Assembly: GCF_000189535.1 (NCBI RefSeq)
Contig: NC_015145.1
Location: 4,154,001 to 4,218,000, forward strand
Length of the DNA stretch: 64,000 nt
Origin: Pseudarthrobacter phenanthrenivorans Sphe3
GTDB taxonomy: Bacteria > Actinomycetota > Actinomycetes > Actinomycetales > Micrococcaceae
Reading direction: 5' to 3'
Shown here: positions 1 through 8,555 of the stretch, in pieces
How the letters are laid out: every line of letters starts with the position of its first letter
Numbering within the stretch: the first letter of the stretch is position 1
Made by a program: the position numbers and the translations under genes
The notes under the pieces: model-generated
What the model was told of the DNA's origin: nothing
Database searches by the model: none
Seen by the model: the letters and a program-made list of their open reading frames with translations, nothing else

Positions 1-1073
1 ATGAGCTGCCGCACGGTGAGATGTTCACGGCGCGCCAGGTTTACGATCAGCGTGTACCGGCTTTTGGCTCCCTCGATCTTGTCCTCGGATGGGAGGTCTG
101 CCGGAAGCTGGGCGTCCAGCTTCAAGGATTCGGGTGCCACACGCAGCACGTTAGCGAGCTGCCGCCGGGCGTGTTCGGGCAGGATTAATTCATCCAACTC
201 GCGCTCCAGCTTCAGGGCTTCGGCCTCGGAGGCGGCGATGACGGGAACAATGCCCGGCAGGATCTTGAGGGATCCCGGGTCCCGGCCGGCCGCCGTCGTC
301 CGTCTCTTCAGGTCGGCATAGAAATCCTGCGCATCGGAGAGGGTCTGATGGGCAGTGAATACCGCCTCCGCGTACCGGGATGCGAACTCCTTCCCGTCCT
401 CGGAGGAGCCGGCCTGGACCACGACCGGGCGCCCCTGGACGGATCTGGGGACATCCAAGGCGCCTTCCACCTGGAAATGCTTACCCTCGTGGTTGGCCGC
501 GTGCACCCGGAAGGGGTCTGCCCACACTCCGGCGCCCTTGTCGGCCACCACAGCGCCGTCTTCCCAGCTGTCCCAAAGTTTTTGCGCCACGTCCAGGAAC
601 TCCGCAGCCCGTTCGTACCGCTGCGAGTGGCCCGGCTGGCCAGCCAGCGAGAAGTTCCGGGCTGCGGCGTCACCAGCTGTGGTCACCACGTTCCAGCCGG
701 CCCTGCCCCCGCTGATGTGGTCCACCGAGGCGAACCGCCGCGCCAGGTTGTACGGCTCGTTGTAGGTGGTGGAGGCGGTGGCAATCAGCCCGATCCGCTC
801 GGTAACGGCCGCTATGGCCGCGAGCAGGACAGTCGGCTCCAGGCTGGTGTACGGCCGCTGGGCCACATTCCCGTGCAGCACCGGTGAGTCGGCGAAGAAG
901 ATCGAATCCAGCTTTCCGCGCTCCGCAACCTTGGCCAGCCGCTGGAAATGCTTCACGTCCGTGCTGGCGGAACTGTTGCTCTCCGGCAGCCGCCACGATG
1001 CCTCGTGATGGCCGGTACTCATTAGGAATGCGTTCAGGTGCAGCTGCCGTGGGCCGCTTTCCGGAGCGCTCAC
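1..1073 (-). CDS. LLM-class flavin-dependent monooxygenase, NtaA/SnaA/DszA-type (3' end outside window)
   Basis: Probable FMNH2-dependent monooxygenase that cleaves an organosulfur (or similar) substrate in the cytoplasm, using reduced flavin from a separate reductase. The reading frame stays open to the window edge, so only the first 357 codons are visible; the family usually runs to about 440-460 residues. The N-terminus carries the family signature LNAFLMSTGHHEASWR, followed by FFADSP and AGWNVVTT stretches typical of this barrel. The chosen start is GTG at 1073, which overlaps the TGA of the upstream dioxygenase gene as GTGA and so implies translational coupling; the ATG at 1022 would remove the first beta strand. 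It is the last visible gene of a sulfur-scavenging operon. The exact substrate cannot be read from sequence. Confidence 0.86.
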   Translation of the reverse strand, partial: MSAPESGPRQLHLNAFLMSTGHHEASWRLPESNSSASTDVKHFQRLAKVAERGKLDSIFFADSPVLHGNVAQRPYTSLEPTVLLAAIAAVTERIGLIATASTTYNEPYNLARRFASVDHISGGRAGWNVVTTAGDAAARNFSLAGQPGHSQRYERAAEFLDVAQKLWDSWEDGAVVADKGAGVWADPFRVHAANHEGKHFQVEGALDVPRSVQGRPVVVQAGSSEDGKEFASRYAEAVFTAHQTLSDAQDFYADLKRRTTAAGRDPGSLKILPGIVPVIAASEAEALKLERELDELILPEHARRQLANVLRVAPESLKLDAQLPADLPSEDKIEGAKSRYTLIVNLARREHLTVRQL

Positions 1074-2038
1074 TGGTTTGCCCCGGCTGCCGCGAAGGCC
1101 GGAGCCTGTGGGATTTCAGGCACGATGACGGTCTCCGAGTAGGCGGACGAGTCGCCCTTGATGGCGGTGCTGCTGCGGCCGTCCACGCCGCGGGGGACGT
1201 CGCCGGCGATGGTAACGCGGTTCAGCTGGCGGGGCTGGCCGTCGTAGTTGTCCGGCGCGTAGTGCTGGGTGATGCGGTTGTCGAACAGGACCAGTTGGTC
1301 CGGCTCCCAGTTCACCCGGACCACGTTCTCAGGCCTGGTCACGTACGCCTGCAGGAGGCGCAGAATGTCCTTGGATTCGGTGTTGGACAGGCCAACAATC
1401 CGGAGCCGCTGGGCGAACCCGCCGATGAAAAGCCCGCGCTCACCGGTCAGTGGATGGATACGGACAACGGGATGCGCCGATTCGAAGTGGATGCGCGTGA
1501 ATTCCTTGCGCCGCTCGTCGGCGTTGGCATGTTCCAGGTTCTTCGGGACGGAGTAGTCGTAGTCGTTGGTGTGGATTGCCCAAAGGGTGTCGGCGAAGTT
1601 CCGCAGTTCCGCGGGCAGGTCCTGGTAGGCACCGGCCGAGGACGCGATCAGGGTTTCGCCGCCGTAAGCCGGCAGGGTGATGCTGCGCAGGGTGGACGCC
1701 TGCGGTGGGTTGACGACGAATGTGACATCCGTGTGCCAGTTGTTGGCACTCCCGTTTTCGCTGTCCACCGGGAGGACCGCCGGTTTGCCGTCCACCGAGG
1801 CCACCGTGGGGTGGGCCTTGGTGAGTGGCCCGAAGTGGCTGGCGAACCGCACCTGCTCCTCATCGGTCCGCACGTTGACTTCCCTGAAGACAAGCGCTTT
1901 GTGGGTGTTCAGTGCTGCACGGATCTGCGCCACGGTCTCGGGTGACAGGTCCTGGCTGAGGTCCAGGCCGCGGATTTCGGCGCCGATGCGGGCGCTCAGC
2001 TTGGTGAACTGGAGTTTGCTTTTGGTGATGACGGTCAT
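1070..2038 (-). CDS. TauD/TfdA-family Fe(II)/2-oxoglutarate dioxygenase, probably AtsK-type alkyl sulfatase
   Basis: Non-haem iron dioxygenase of 322 residues that would hydroxylate a sulfonate or sulfate ester so that sulfite or sulfate is released. The iron triad is visible as H102-x-D104 (WHTDVTF) and H259 (ITQHYA), and R270/R274 lie where the 2-oxoglutarate carboxylate is bound. The stretch around HTDVTF and the following PPQAS..R with LPAYGGET resembles the alkyl-sulfatase branch (Pseudomonas AtsK, mycobacterial Rv3406) more than strict taurine dioxygenase; that is recall, not a search. Its end overlaps the monooxygenase start by 4 bp. It follows the ABC permease after 42 bp, consistent with one operon that imports and desulfurises organosulfur compounds. 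Confidence 0.88.
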   Translation of the reverse strand: MTVITKSKLQFTKLSARIGAEIRGLDLSQDLSPETVAQIRAALNTHKALVFREVNVRTDEEQVRFASHFGPLTKAHPTVASVDGKPAVLPVDSENGSANNWHTDVTFVVNPPQASTLRSITLPAYGGETLIASSAGAYQDLPAELRNFADTLWAIHTNDYDYSVPKNLEHANADERRKEFTRIHFESAHPVVRIHPLTGERGLFIGGFAQRLRIVGLSNTESKDILRLLQAYVTRPENVVRVNWEPDQLVLFDNRITQHYAPDNYDGQPRQLNRVTIAGDVPRGVDGRSSTAIKGDSSAYSETVIVPEIPQAPAFAAAGANQ

Positions 2039-2080
2039 TGGATCTTCCTTTGCAGTTCAGGGCAGTTCAGTGGGTTGATT

Positions 2081-2962
2081 TCAGGATGTGGAGCCGACGG
2101 CGGTGCGCCAGCGGGAGAAGTGCCGTTCCAGTGCCACGAGCAGAGCGTTGACGGCGAGGCCCAGCACGGAGACAGTCAGGATGCCGGCGTACATGTCCGG
2201 TATCAGAAAGCTCATTTGCGAATTGACAATCAGGTAGCCCAGCCCGGCCTTCGCACCCACCATCTCGGCGGCGATCAGGACCAGGATGGACGATGTCCCT
2301 GCCATCCTGATCCCGGTGAAAATCGTGGGGACCGCAGACGGCAGGATCACCTTCTGGAAGAGCCGGAAACTATTCAGCCCCAAGGACTTGGCGGCACGGA
2401 TGAGCAGCGGGTCCACGGTCCGGACGCCGGCGATGGTGTTCAGCAGGACAGGGAAGAACGCGGCGTAGGCCACGATGGTGATCTTGGATTCCTCGCCGAT
2501 GCCCAGCAGCAGGGTGAATACCGGCAGCAGTGCGAGGGTGGCCGTGTTCCGGAATAGCTCCAGGAGCGGGTTCAGGAATGAATTGAGCCAGCCGTACCAG
2601 GCGATCAGGAGCCCCAGGGCCACGGCGGTGACCACTGCAATCCCGAAACCGGACACCGAGCGGGTGAGGCTTGCCTGCAGATGGCTCTGCAGCTGCCCGG
2701 CCTCCACGAGCCTGGCCCCGGCGGCGAGGACTTCGTGCAGCGGCGGCAGGAACACTCGGGTGGAGGCACTGGCCAGGTACAGCGGCCCCACTTCCCAGAG
2801 TGTCAGGAACAGCACCACAGCCAAAGATTTCCAGCCGGCGCGGGCAGCCTGGTGTGCCACATAGGAGAGCCTGCCCGCCTTCCGGCGCTCCGCTGGGGGA
2901 ATGGCTGGTGAGGGTTCGACGGCGGCAGGCGCCTCCGGTGGGCGGGTCAAGACTGTACTCAT
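2081..2962 (-). CDS. ABC transporter permease, SsuC/TauC type
   Basis: Inner-membrane permease of 293 residues for an aliphatic sulfonate/taurine-like importer. It has a long soluble N-terminus (about 35 residues), then about six hydrophobic helices. The EAA-type cytoplasmic loop that contacts the ATPase is recognisable around RAAKSLGLNSFRLFQKVILP, followed by the typical SAVPTIFTGIRMA segment. The ATG at 2962 shares one base with the TGA of the ATPase gene (TGATG), so the two are translationally coupled. The substrate assignment rests on the dioxygenase and monooxygenase genes next door. Confidence 0.88.
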   Translation of the reverse strand: MSTVLTRPPEAPAAVEPSPAIPPAERRKAGRLSYVAHQAARAGWKSLAVVLFLTLWEVGPLYLASASTRVFLPPLHEVLAAGARLVEAGQLQSHLQASLTRSVSGFGIAVVTAVALGLLIAWYGWLNSFLNPLLELFRNTATLALLPVFTLLLGIGEESKITIVAYAAFFPVLLNTIAGVRTVDPLLIRAAKSLGLNSFRLFQKVILPSAVPTIFTGIRMAGTSSILVLIAAEMVGAKAGLGYLIVNSQMSFLIPDMYAGILTVSVLGLAVNALLVALERHFSRWRTAVGSTS

Positions 2963-3846
2963 CAGGCTGCGCTCCTTTCGAGGGGCTGTTCATCGGGGGC
3001 GGTGCCGTCCGGCAGGATCTTCCGGTGGCCGGAGTCCCGGGCGAGGCGGACTTCGTCATGCAGCAGGGACCACACCTGGTGGCGGTGTTCCACGAAGGCG
3101 GGGTGCGAGCGGATGTCCGCGTCCCCTTCGCGGTCGGGGATGCTGATGTCCACGATTTCCTTGAGTTTTCCCGGCCGGGCGCTCAGCACCGCCACCCGCT
3201 GGCCGAGGTACACCGCCTCGTCGATCCCGTGGGTAATGAAGACGATGGTCTTGCCGGTCGCCTTCCAGATCCGCAGGAGCTCGTCCTGGAGCTGTTCGCG
3301 GGTCTGGGCGTCAAGGGCGGCGAAGGGCTCGTCCATCAGCAGCACGTCCGGCTCATAGGCCAGGCTTCTTGCGATGGCCACGCGCTGCTTCATACCGCCG
3401 GATAGCTCGTGCGGATACCGGTCCCCGAACCCCGCAAGGCCCACCAGGTCCAGGAACTCGCTGGCCTTCCCCGCCCTTTCCTTTTTAGACAGGCCGGTGT
3501 TCTCGAGGCCTATTGAAACGTTGGCCGACGCCGTCCGCCAGGGAAACAGTGCATACTGCTGGAAGACGACAGCCCGGTCCTGGCCCGGTCCGGTCACTTC
3601 CTTCCCGTCCACCAGGACCTCCCCCGATGTGGGGCGGGAAAGCCCGGCCAGCAGGTCCAGGAGCGTGGTCTTGCCGGAACCGCTGGGACCCACGAGGGTG
3701 AGGAACTCCCCGGCCGCCACGTCCAGGCTGAGGCTGTCGATGGCGGTGAGGACCGAGGGCCCGCCCTGGCGATGGCCGCCGGTGCCCTTGCCTTGCCGGA
3801 TACTGAATTCCTTGGTGATGTTGCGAAGGCTGATTTTGGGGGTCAT
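2962..3846 (-). CDS. ABC transporter ATP-binding protein, SsuB/TauB type
   Basis: ATPase subunit (294 residues) that powers the neighbouring permease. Walker A GPSGSGKT is at residues 53-60. The Q-loop FQQYALFPW, the signature LSGGMKQRVAIAR, Walker B LLMDEPFAALD and the H-loop FITHGIDEAV follow in the expected order. A glycine/histidine-rich insertion sits near residues 18-30, before the first beta strand. The start lies only 3 bp after the stop of the binding-protein gene, and its own stop overlaps the permease start by 1 bp, so all three transport genes are coupled. Confidence 0.92.
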   Translation of the reverse strand: MTPKISLRNITKEFSIRQGKGTGGHRQGGPSVLTAIDSLSLDVAAGEFLTLVGPSGSGKTTLLDLLAGLSRPTSGEVLVDGKEVTGPGQDRAVVFQQYALFPWRTASANVSIGLENTGLSKKERAGKASEFLDLVGLAGFGDRYPHELSGGMKQRVAIARSLAYEPDVLLMDEPFAALDAQTREQLQDELLRIWKATGKTIVFITHGIDEAVYLGQRVAVLSARPGKLKEIVDISIPDREGDADIRSHPAFVEHRHQVWSLLHDEVRLARDSGHRKILPDGTAPDEQPLERSAA

Positions 3847-3849
3847 CGT

Positions 3850-4932
3850 CTATCCTTTCGGGGTTGCGGCCTGCACTGGAGCTTCCAGCAGGTTGAACTC
3901 GTTCGTGTAGAGCTTGGAGGTATCGAGGTCACCGCTGATGATCCCGGACGACTTCAGGTAGTCGGCCCAACGGGTGAAATCGGTGTCCTGGATCCGGCCG
4001 CCCGGCGAGGCAACGCCCACGCTCTTCCAGTACTTCAGCGCCTCGGCACTCTCGTTGCGGCCCCGCTTGGCAATGATTTCCTCGAACTTGGCGATCACCT
4101 GTTCCCGTGGGGTGCTCCGCTGCCATTCGATGGCTTTGGCCACGCCGGTGACCAGCGTCCGGCTAGTCTCCGGGTTCCTCGCCAGGAAGTCATTGCGAAG
4201 GACGTACTGCCCGGCGTCGAACGGTCCTCCGATGACGGCGACGTCGGTGAAGAGGGCACGCAGGCCTCCCTCGGCGAGCGCACGGTCCTGCAGCACTCCG
4301 CCCAGGGTTCCGACGTCGACCTGCTTCTTGCGCAGGGCCACTTCGGTTTCGTTCGGTGGAACCACCACCAGCTGCACCTGCTTGATTTCCTCGGCAGTAA
4401 GGCCGCTGTTCTTCAGGTGGGTGGTGATCACGGCTTCGTGGTGGGCGCCAAGGGTGTTCACGGCGATCTTCTTGCCGATCAGGTCCCTGGCGGTCCGGAT
4501 GGGGCTGCCTTCCTCCACGTAGTACCCCGTGAAGGTTTCCTTGTCCTCGCCGTAGTAGTTGATGACGGCTTTGACGGGCGCACCGGCCTCGATCAGCTTG
4601 ATCACGGCTCCGGTGAATGCTCCCCCCATGTCCGTCTGGTCGGTGGCCACGGACTGGATGCTCTGAGGTCCGCTGGTGGTGTTACTGACCCATTCGAGCT
4701 TGACGTCGCCCAGATAGCCGAGGTCTTCGGCCACTTCCACCAGGGCCACTGTGTTGGGCGAACCCTGGTACCGGACGGTTTTCACTTCGGATCTGCCCTC
4801 GCCCGCTGCCTTTTCTGCCGCTGCCGGACCGCCGCAACCGGACAGCGCCACCGTGACTGCCACGACTGCAGCCGCGGCAAATGCCGTGCCTGTGGTGCGG
4901 ATGGCCCGTGCGGGCTGGAGTCGGTTTTTCAT
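3850..4932 (-). CDS. ABC transporter substrate-binding lipoprotein, SsuA/TauA type
   Basis: Extracytoplasmic binding protein of 360 residues that captures the organosulfur ligand for the importer. The start ATG at 4932 gives a signal peptide (MKNRLQPARAIRTTG, then an Ala/Val-rich core) ending in a lipobox LSGCGG. The mature protein shows the NMT1/SsuA fold signatures TVRYQGSPNTVALVEVAEDLGYL and GKKIAVNTLGAHHEAVI. The frame stays open to 5133 upstream, but those 67 codons are cysteine-rich and unlike a signal peptide, so the shorter start is preferred. It is the first gene of the leftward sulfur operon. Weak ribosome-binding site (AGAAAGA). Confidence 0.9.
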   Translation of the reverse strand: MKNRLQPARAIRTTGTAFAAAAVVAVTVALSGCGGPAAAEKAAGEGRSEVKTVRYQGSPNTVALVEVAEDLGYLGDVKLEWVSNTTSGPQSIQSVATDQTDMGGAFTGAVIKLIEAGAPVKAVINYYGEDKETFTGYYVEEGSPIRTARDLIGKKIAVNTLGAHHEAVITTHLKNSGLTAEEIKQVQLVVVPPNETEVALRKKQVDVGTLGGVLQDRALAEGGLRALFTDVAVIGGPFDAGQYVLRNDFLARNPETSRTLVTGVAKAIEWQRSTPREQVIAKFEEIIAKRGRNESAEALKYWKSVGVASPGGRIQDTDFTRWADYLKSSGIISGDLDTSKLYTNEFNLLEAPVQAATPKG

Positions 4933-5398
4933 GGTTGTGGTCTTTCTGCAGTTCGGGTGTCGATCCGGACCTTGTGGCTCGTGGCAACCACTAGAACAGA
5001 GAAGAATCACCGGCAGAAGCGGTGGCTTAATTGCGCGAAACGGCCGGCAACACCGGGAAAAGGGGAGTAACAGGCGTCCTTGCGGCGTAGTGCGCGGACA
5101 CTCCGCCGCACGTTGTGCCGTCCGGCGACACATGGCGCATCAGGACGTAACGCAATCGGGTTTTCGAGGTTCATGGGGGTTCATGCGGCGACGCGCAGGG
5201 CCACCGCGGCGCAATACACGCCTTTCTTCGAACAGTGGACGCCGCCGCCCTGCCCGCATGGGCGCCACCTCAAACGGCATGCGTTCTCAAAATGCCAGAT
5301 AAATGGCGCAAATATTTCTGCCGAAGAACTTCGTTTGTTACCCGCGGCCCGCCATGGTTTGCTGCGAAACTGCAGCCGTGCGCCGCCGTCGTGCGTTT
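4933..5398. other. Divergent intergenic region between sulfur operon and alaA, with cysteine-rich leader reading frames
   Basis: About 466 bp containing the promoters of the leftward sulfur operon and rightward alaA. On the minus strand a 37-codon ORF (5140-5027, starting MRHVSPDGTTCGG) could be a leader peptide. The frame in phase with the binding protein is open from 5133 and would encode seven cysteines in 67 codons, including a Cys-Cys pair. No convincing Shine-Dalgarno sequence precedes either. On the plus strand the stretch around 5290-5330 is locally AT-rich (AAATATTT) and may hold the alaA promoter. I could not assign boxes confidently. Confidence 0.4.
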
Positions 5399-6643
5399 AT
5401 GAAAAAATCAACCATGCGCCCCATGCAGCACTCCAGCAAGCTCCAGAACGTCCGCTACGAACTCCGTGGACCCATCCTCCAGGCCGCCAAGGCCATGGAG
5501 GCGGAGGGGCATCGGATCCTCAAGATGAATCTTGGGGACACCGCGCCCTTCGGCCTGGAAACGCCGGAGTCCGTGGTGGTGGACATGATTCACCACCTGC
5601 GCGGAGCACAGGGGTACAGCGACTCGAAGGGGATCTTCACCGCCCGGACCGCCATCTCGCAGTACTACCAGACGCGGGGCCTCATGCAGATCGGCGTGGA
5701 GGATATCTTCATCGGCAACGGCGTCAGCGAGCTCATTTCCATGTGCCTGCAGGCGTTCATGGAGGACGGCGACGAAATCCTGGTCCCCGCCCCGGACTAT
5801 CCGCTCTGGACCGCTGCCGTCACGCTGACCGGCGGGAAACCGGTGCACTACATCTGCGACGAGGCTGAGAACTGGTGGCCGGACATGGCGGACGTCGAGG
5901 CCAAAATCACCGGCCGCACCAAGGGGATTGTCATCATCAATCCCAACAATCCCACCGGCGCTGTTTATCCCCGCCACATCCTGGAGCAGTTTGCCGAGCT
6001 GGCGAGGAAACACCACCTGGTCCTGTTCTCCGACGAGATTTACGAGAAGGTGCTCTACGGGGACGCCCAGCACATCCACACCGCCTCCGTGGCCGAGGAC
6101 GTCTGCTGCCTGACCTTCAGCGGCCTGTCCAAGGCCTACCGGATGCCCGGTTACCGTGCCGGCTGGGTGGCGGTGACCGGACCCCTGGCCGCCACCGCGG
6201 CCTACCGCGAAGGGCTGGAACTGCTCGCCTCGCTCCGCTTGTGTCCCAACGTTCCCGCCCAGCACGCCATCCAGACCTGCCTTGGCGGCTACCAGAGCAT
6301 CGAGGCGCTGGTGCGGCCCGGCGGCCGGCTCCGCGAACAGCGGGACCTTGCCTACCAGCTCCTGACGGAGATTCCCGGCGTGACCTGCGTGCCCGCGTCC
6401 GGGGCGATGTACCTGTTTCCCCGGCTGGATCCGGAGCTCTACCCCATCACCAGCGACGAGCAGTTCGTCCTGGCCCTGCTGCAGGACCAGAAGATCCTCG
6501 TCTCGCACGGATCGGCGTTCAACTGGCCCGCGCCGGACCACTTCCGCTTCGTCATCCTTCCATCCGTCCTGGACATCCGGGAGGCAGTCCGCCGGATCTC
6601 CACCTTCCTGGCGGCCTACCGCAGCAGCATGGAGCTGCGCTAG
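5399..6643 (+). CDS. alaA: AlaA-type pyridoxal-phosphate aminotransferase (glutamate-pyruvate transaminase)
   Basis: Cytosolic class I/II aminotransferase that makes alanine from pyruvate with glutamate as amino donor. The protein aligns by eye with E. coli AlaA from HSSKLQNVRYELRGP to the C-terminus, including GYSDSKG, IGNGVSELI, VPAPDYPLWTAAV, INPNNPTGAVY and LRLCPNVPAQHAIQT. The Schiff-base lysine is K245 in SGLSKAYRMPGYRAGW. The start is uncertain: ATG codons at 5399, 5414 and 5423 are all possible, none has a good Shine-Dalgarno sequence, and the match to AlaA begins just after the third. A leaderless message is possible. Monocistronic and divergent from the sulfur operon. Confidence 0.92.
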   Translation: MKKSTMRPMQHSSKLQNVRYELRGPILQAAKAMEAEGHRILKMNLGDTAPFGLETPESVVVDMIHHLRGAQGYSDSKGIFTARTAISQYYQTRGLMQIGVEDIFIGNGVSELISMCLQAFMEDGDEILVPAPDYPLWTAAVTLTGGKPVHYICDEAENWWPDMADVEAKITGRTKGIVIINPNNPTGAVYPRHILEQFAELARKHHLVLFSDEIYEKVLYGDAQHIHTASVAEDVCCLTFSGLSKAYRMPGYRAGWVAVTGPLAATAAYREGLELLASLRLCPNVPAQHAIQTCLGGYQSIEALVRPGGRLREQRDLAYQLLTEIPGVTCVPASGAMYLFPRLDPELYPITSDEQFVLALLQDQKILVSHGSAFNWPAPDHFRFVILPSVLDIREAVRRISTFLAAYRSSMELR

Positions 6644-6769
6644 GAAACAGGTCCGGCGTGAAGAACTAACCCGGGCCTAACCGCGGGGAAACGCGGCCGC
6701 AACAATGGGTGGGCACACTGGATTCTGCAGGCAAGAGCCGGCACCCAGCCCCAGCCAGGAGGCCACGCC

Positions 6770-7006
6770 ATGAAGCAGAAAGTTGCGCCCCATGTGACCA
6801 GAGTCCGCGCCCTGGACCAGCTCCACCGTGGTGATGAGATAGAAGCCCGGCTCTCCGTAGGGCCCTCCTACGACGACGTGGTGATCCGCCGCGGCAGTGT
6901 CCAGGAAACCGCACCGGGGATCGGCGTGGTCTGGATCCTGGACCGGCTCACCGGCCTGCGCAAAGCCATTAATACCGACGAATGCAGCGTCTGGCGGGTC
7001 GCCTGA
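6770..7006 (+). CDS. Small conserved-looking hypothetical protein (78 aa)
   Basis: Unrecognised soluble protein with alternating hydrophobic and charged residues and no membrane segment or signal peptide; it reads like a small all-beta domain (VIRRGSVQETAPGIGVVWILD). A strong ribosome-binding site AGGAGG stands 7 bp before the ATG, which is why this frame is preferred over the opposite-strand reading frame of similar length. It stands alone between alaA and a convergent MoaD-like gene. Confidence 0.7.
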   Translation: MKQKVAPHVTRVRALDQLHRGDEIEARLSVGPSYDDVVIRRGSVQETAPGIGVVWILDRLTGLRKAINTDECSVWRVA

Positions 7007-7111
7007 ACGCAGTCGCGTGCACATCGTCACCTGAACATCGGGACGCCGCTGCCGCGGGCGTAGCCAGTAAGGGCTGCCCGCAGCAGCGCTCCCGCCCGGT
7101 TGCGGGGCGGC

Positions 7112-7399
7112 CTAGCCGCCGGCCACTGACTGGATGACCAGCACCTCCTGGCCGGGAGACACCTTGGTGTCCAGCCCTTGCAGCCGCCGCACCTCGTCGC
7201 CATCTACATACACATTCACGAAGCGCCTCAGCGCCCCGGTCTCGTCGCGGAGCCGCCGGGCAAGCACCGCGAAGTCCGTGGTCACCGCATCCAGCAGTTT
7301 TCCCACGGTTACCGGCCCGTCGGCGGGCGCAGTCAGGACGGACTGCCCGCCGGCCAGGGGCTGCAGGACGCTGGGAAGCACCACCGCAATCTCAGGCAC
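7112..7399 (-). CDS. MoaD/ThiS-family ubiquitin-like sulfur carrier protein
   Basis: A 95-residue beta-grasp protein ending in the diagnostic Gly-Gly tail (VIQSVAGG), where an E1-like enzyme adenylates and a thiocarboxylate forms. The core VNVYVDGDEVRRLQGLDTKVSPGQEVLVI matches MoaD/ThiS beta strands 3-5. GTG at 7399 is the chosen start: it lies 8 bp inside the end of the BNR-repeat gene and gives the standard family length; the ATG at 7432 would add 11 unusual cysteine-rich residues. No MoeB/ThiF activator or molybdopterin gene is nearby, so its acceptor pathway is unknown. Translational coupling with the propeller protein suggests a shared role. Confidence 0.8.
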   Translation of the reverse strand: MPEIAVVLPSVLQPLAGGQSVLTAPADGPVTVGKLLDAVTTDFAVLARRLRDETGALRRFVNVYVDGDEVRRLQGLDTKVSPGQEVLVIQSVAGG

Positions 7400-8498
7400 C
7401 CGCAACCACAGCCGCCCGCACGCACAGCACATCCGGAAGGTGCGACACCACCTCCTGGAACGTCCCGCCTTCGTCCGCGCTGGCGTAGACGGTGCCCCCG
7501 CGCGTTCCGAAATAGACTCCAGCGGGCTCCGCGGTATCCACTGAGGCCGCGTCCCGCAGCACGCTGTTGTATTCCCCGGTAGGCAGGCCCTTGCTGAGCC
7601 TCGTCCAGGTGCTGCCGGCGTCGTCCGTGCGGTGCACGGCGAGTTCGCCGTTCGGCGGAATGCGTTCGCCGTCAGCCTTCAGCGGCACCACCCAGGCCGT
7701 GCCCTCCCTGCGGGGATGGGCCAACATCACGAAACCGAAGTCGGCGGGCAGGCCATCCGCGATGGAGTTCCAGGTCTCGGCATTGTCGTCCGTGCGGTAC
7801 ACGCCGTGGTGGTTCTGGGCATAAAGGCGGCCGTCGACGGCGGCATCCGCTGCGATCTTGTGGACGCACTGGCCGAACTCCGGATTGGGGTCCGGCATGA
7901 AATACGCCGAAATGCCGCGGTTGCGCGGCTCCCAGGAGGCGCCGCCGTCGAGCGAGCGGTAGACACCCCCCGTGCTCATGGCCACGTGGATTGTGTCCCC
8001 GGAAGGGTGGACCACGATGGAGTGCGCGGCGGCGCCCCCGTAACCGGCGCCCCACTCACCGCGGTGGGGATGATCCCACAGGCCGCGGTTCAACTCGAAG
8101 TGTTCCCCGCCGTCGGTAGATTTCCAGACGGAGATGGGTTCCGCTCCCGCCCAGACGACGCCCGGACGGGAGGCTGCGTCCGGGTAGATCTGCCAAATGC
8201 GCTCAACCGCTGCCCCAGCGTCCTCCGGGAACGCGATGGCGCCCTGCTCCGGCTCGGACCAGGTGGCGCCAAGGTCATCGGAGTGTGCCACGGTAGGGCC
8301 CCAATGCTCACTCCGGACCCCCACCATGATCCGCGTCCTGCCGTCCCGGGTGTCGATCCCGATGCTGGGGATCTCATTCATGAGGAAGTGCGGGCCGGTG
8401 AAGGACCACTGCTGCCGGTCCGGACTGGTGGCCAGCCACAGCCCCTTTTTGGTTCCGATCGCCAGGACAAAACTCTGTGCGGTTGCCATGCCCACCAT
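7392..8498 (-). CDS. BNR/Asp-box beta-propeller protein (sialidase/VPS10-like fold), cytosolic
   Basis: About 368 residues with repeated Asp-box motifs (S/T-x-D-x-G-x-T-W-like): SDDLGATWSE, STDGGEHFE, SLDGGASWEP, TDDNAETWN, TDDAGSTWTR and SADEGGTFQE, indicating a six- to seven-bladed propeller. It begins FVLAIGTKKGLWLATS, a first blade typical of WD40/YVTN/BNR-like proteins without signal peptide, so it is probably intracellular. No sialidase catalytic arginine set is evident, so glycosidase activity should not be assumed. The start at 8498 has a GGCGGTGG ribosome-binding site; 8489 is an alternative. Its 3' end overlaps the MoaD-like gene. Confidence 0.8.
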   Translation of the reverse strand: MVGMATAQSFVLAIGTKKGLWLATSPDRQQWSFTGPHFLMNEIPSIGIDTRDGRTRIMVGVRSEHWGPTVAHSDDLGATWSEPEQGAIAFPEDAGAAVERIWQIYPDAASRPGVVWAGAEPISVWKSTDGGEHFELNRGLWDHPHRGEWGAGYGGAAAHSIVVHPSGDTIHVAMSTGGVYRSLDGGASWEPRNRGISAYFMPDPNPEFGQCVHKIAADAAVDGRLYAQNHHGVYRTDDNAETWNSIADGLPADFGFVMLAHPRREGTAWVVPLKADGERIPPNGELAVHRTDDAGSTWTRLSKGLPTGEYNSVLRDAASVDTAEPAGVYFGTRGGTVYASADEGGTFQEVVSHLPDVLCVRAAVVAGA

Positions 8499-8555
8499 GC
8501 AACCACCGCCCCGGGCAACCCGCAACGGTTTCCAGGCGTCCGTTGCGGGAAAAGC

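Noticed and set aside
5408..6541. 377-codon minus-strand frame opposite alaA
   Set aside because: AlaA on the plus strand has complete family motifs; the opposite frame has none.
6677..7030. 117-aa minus-strand frame overlapping the 78-aa gene
   Set aside because: The plus-strand gene has AGGAGG at ideal spacing; the minus frame has no start signal.
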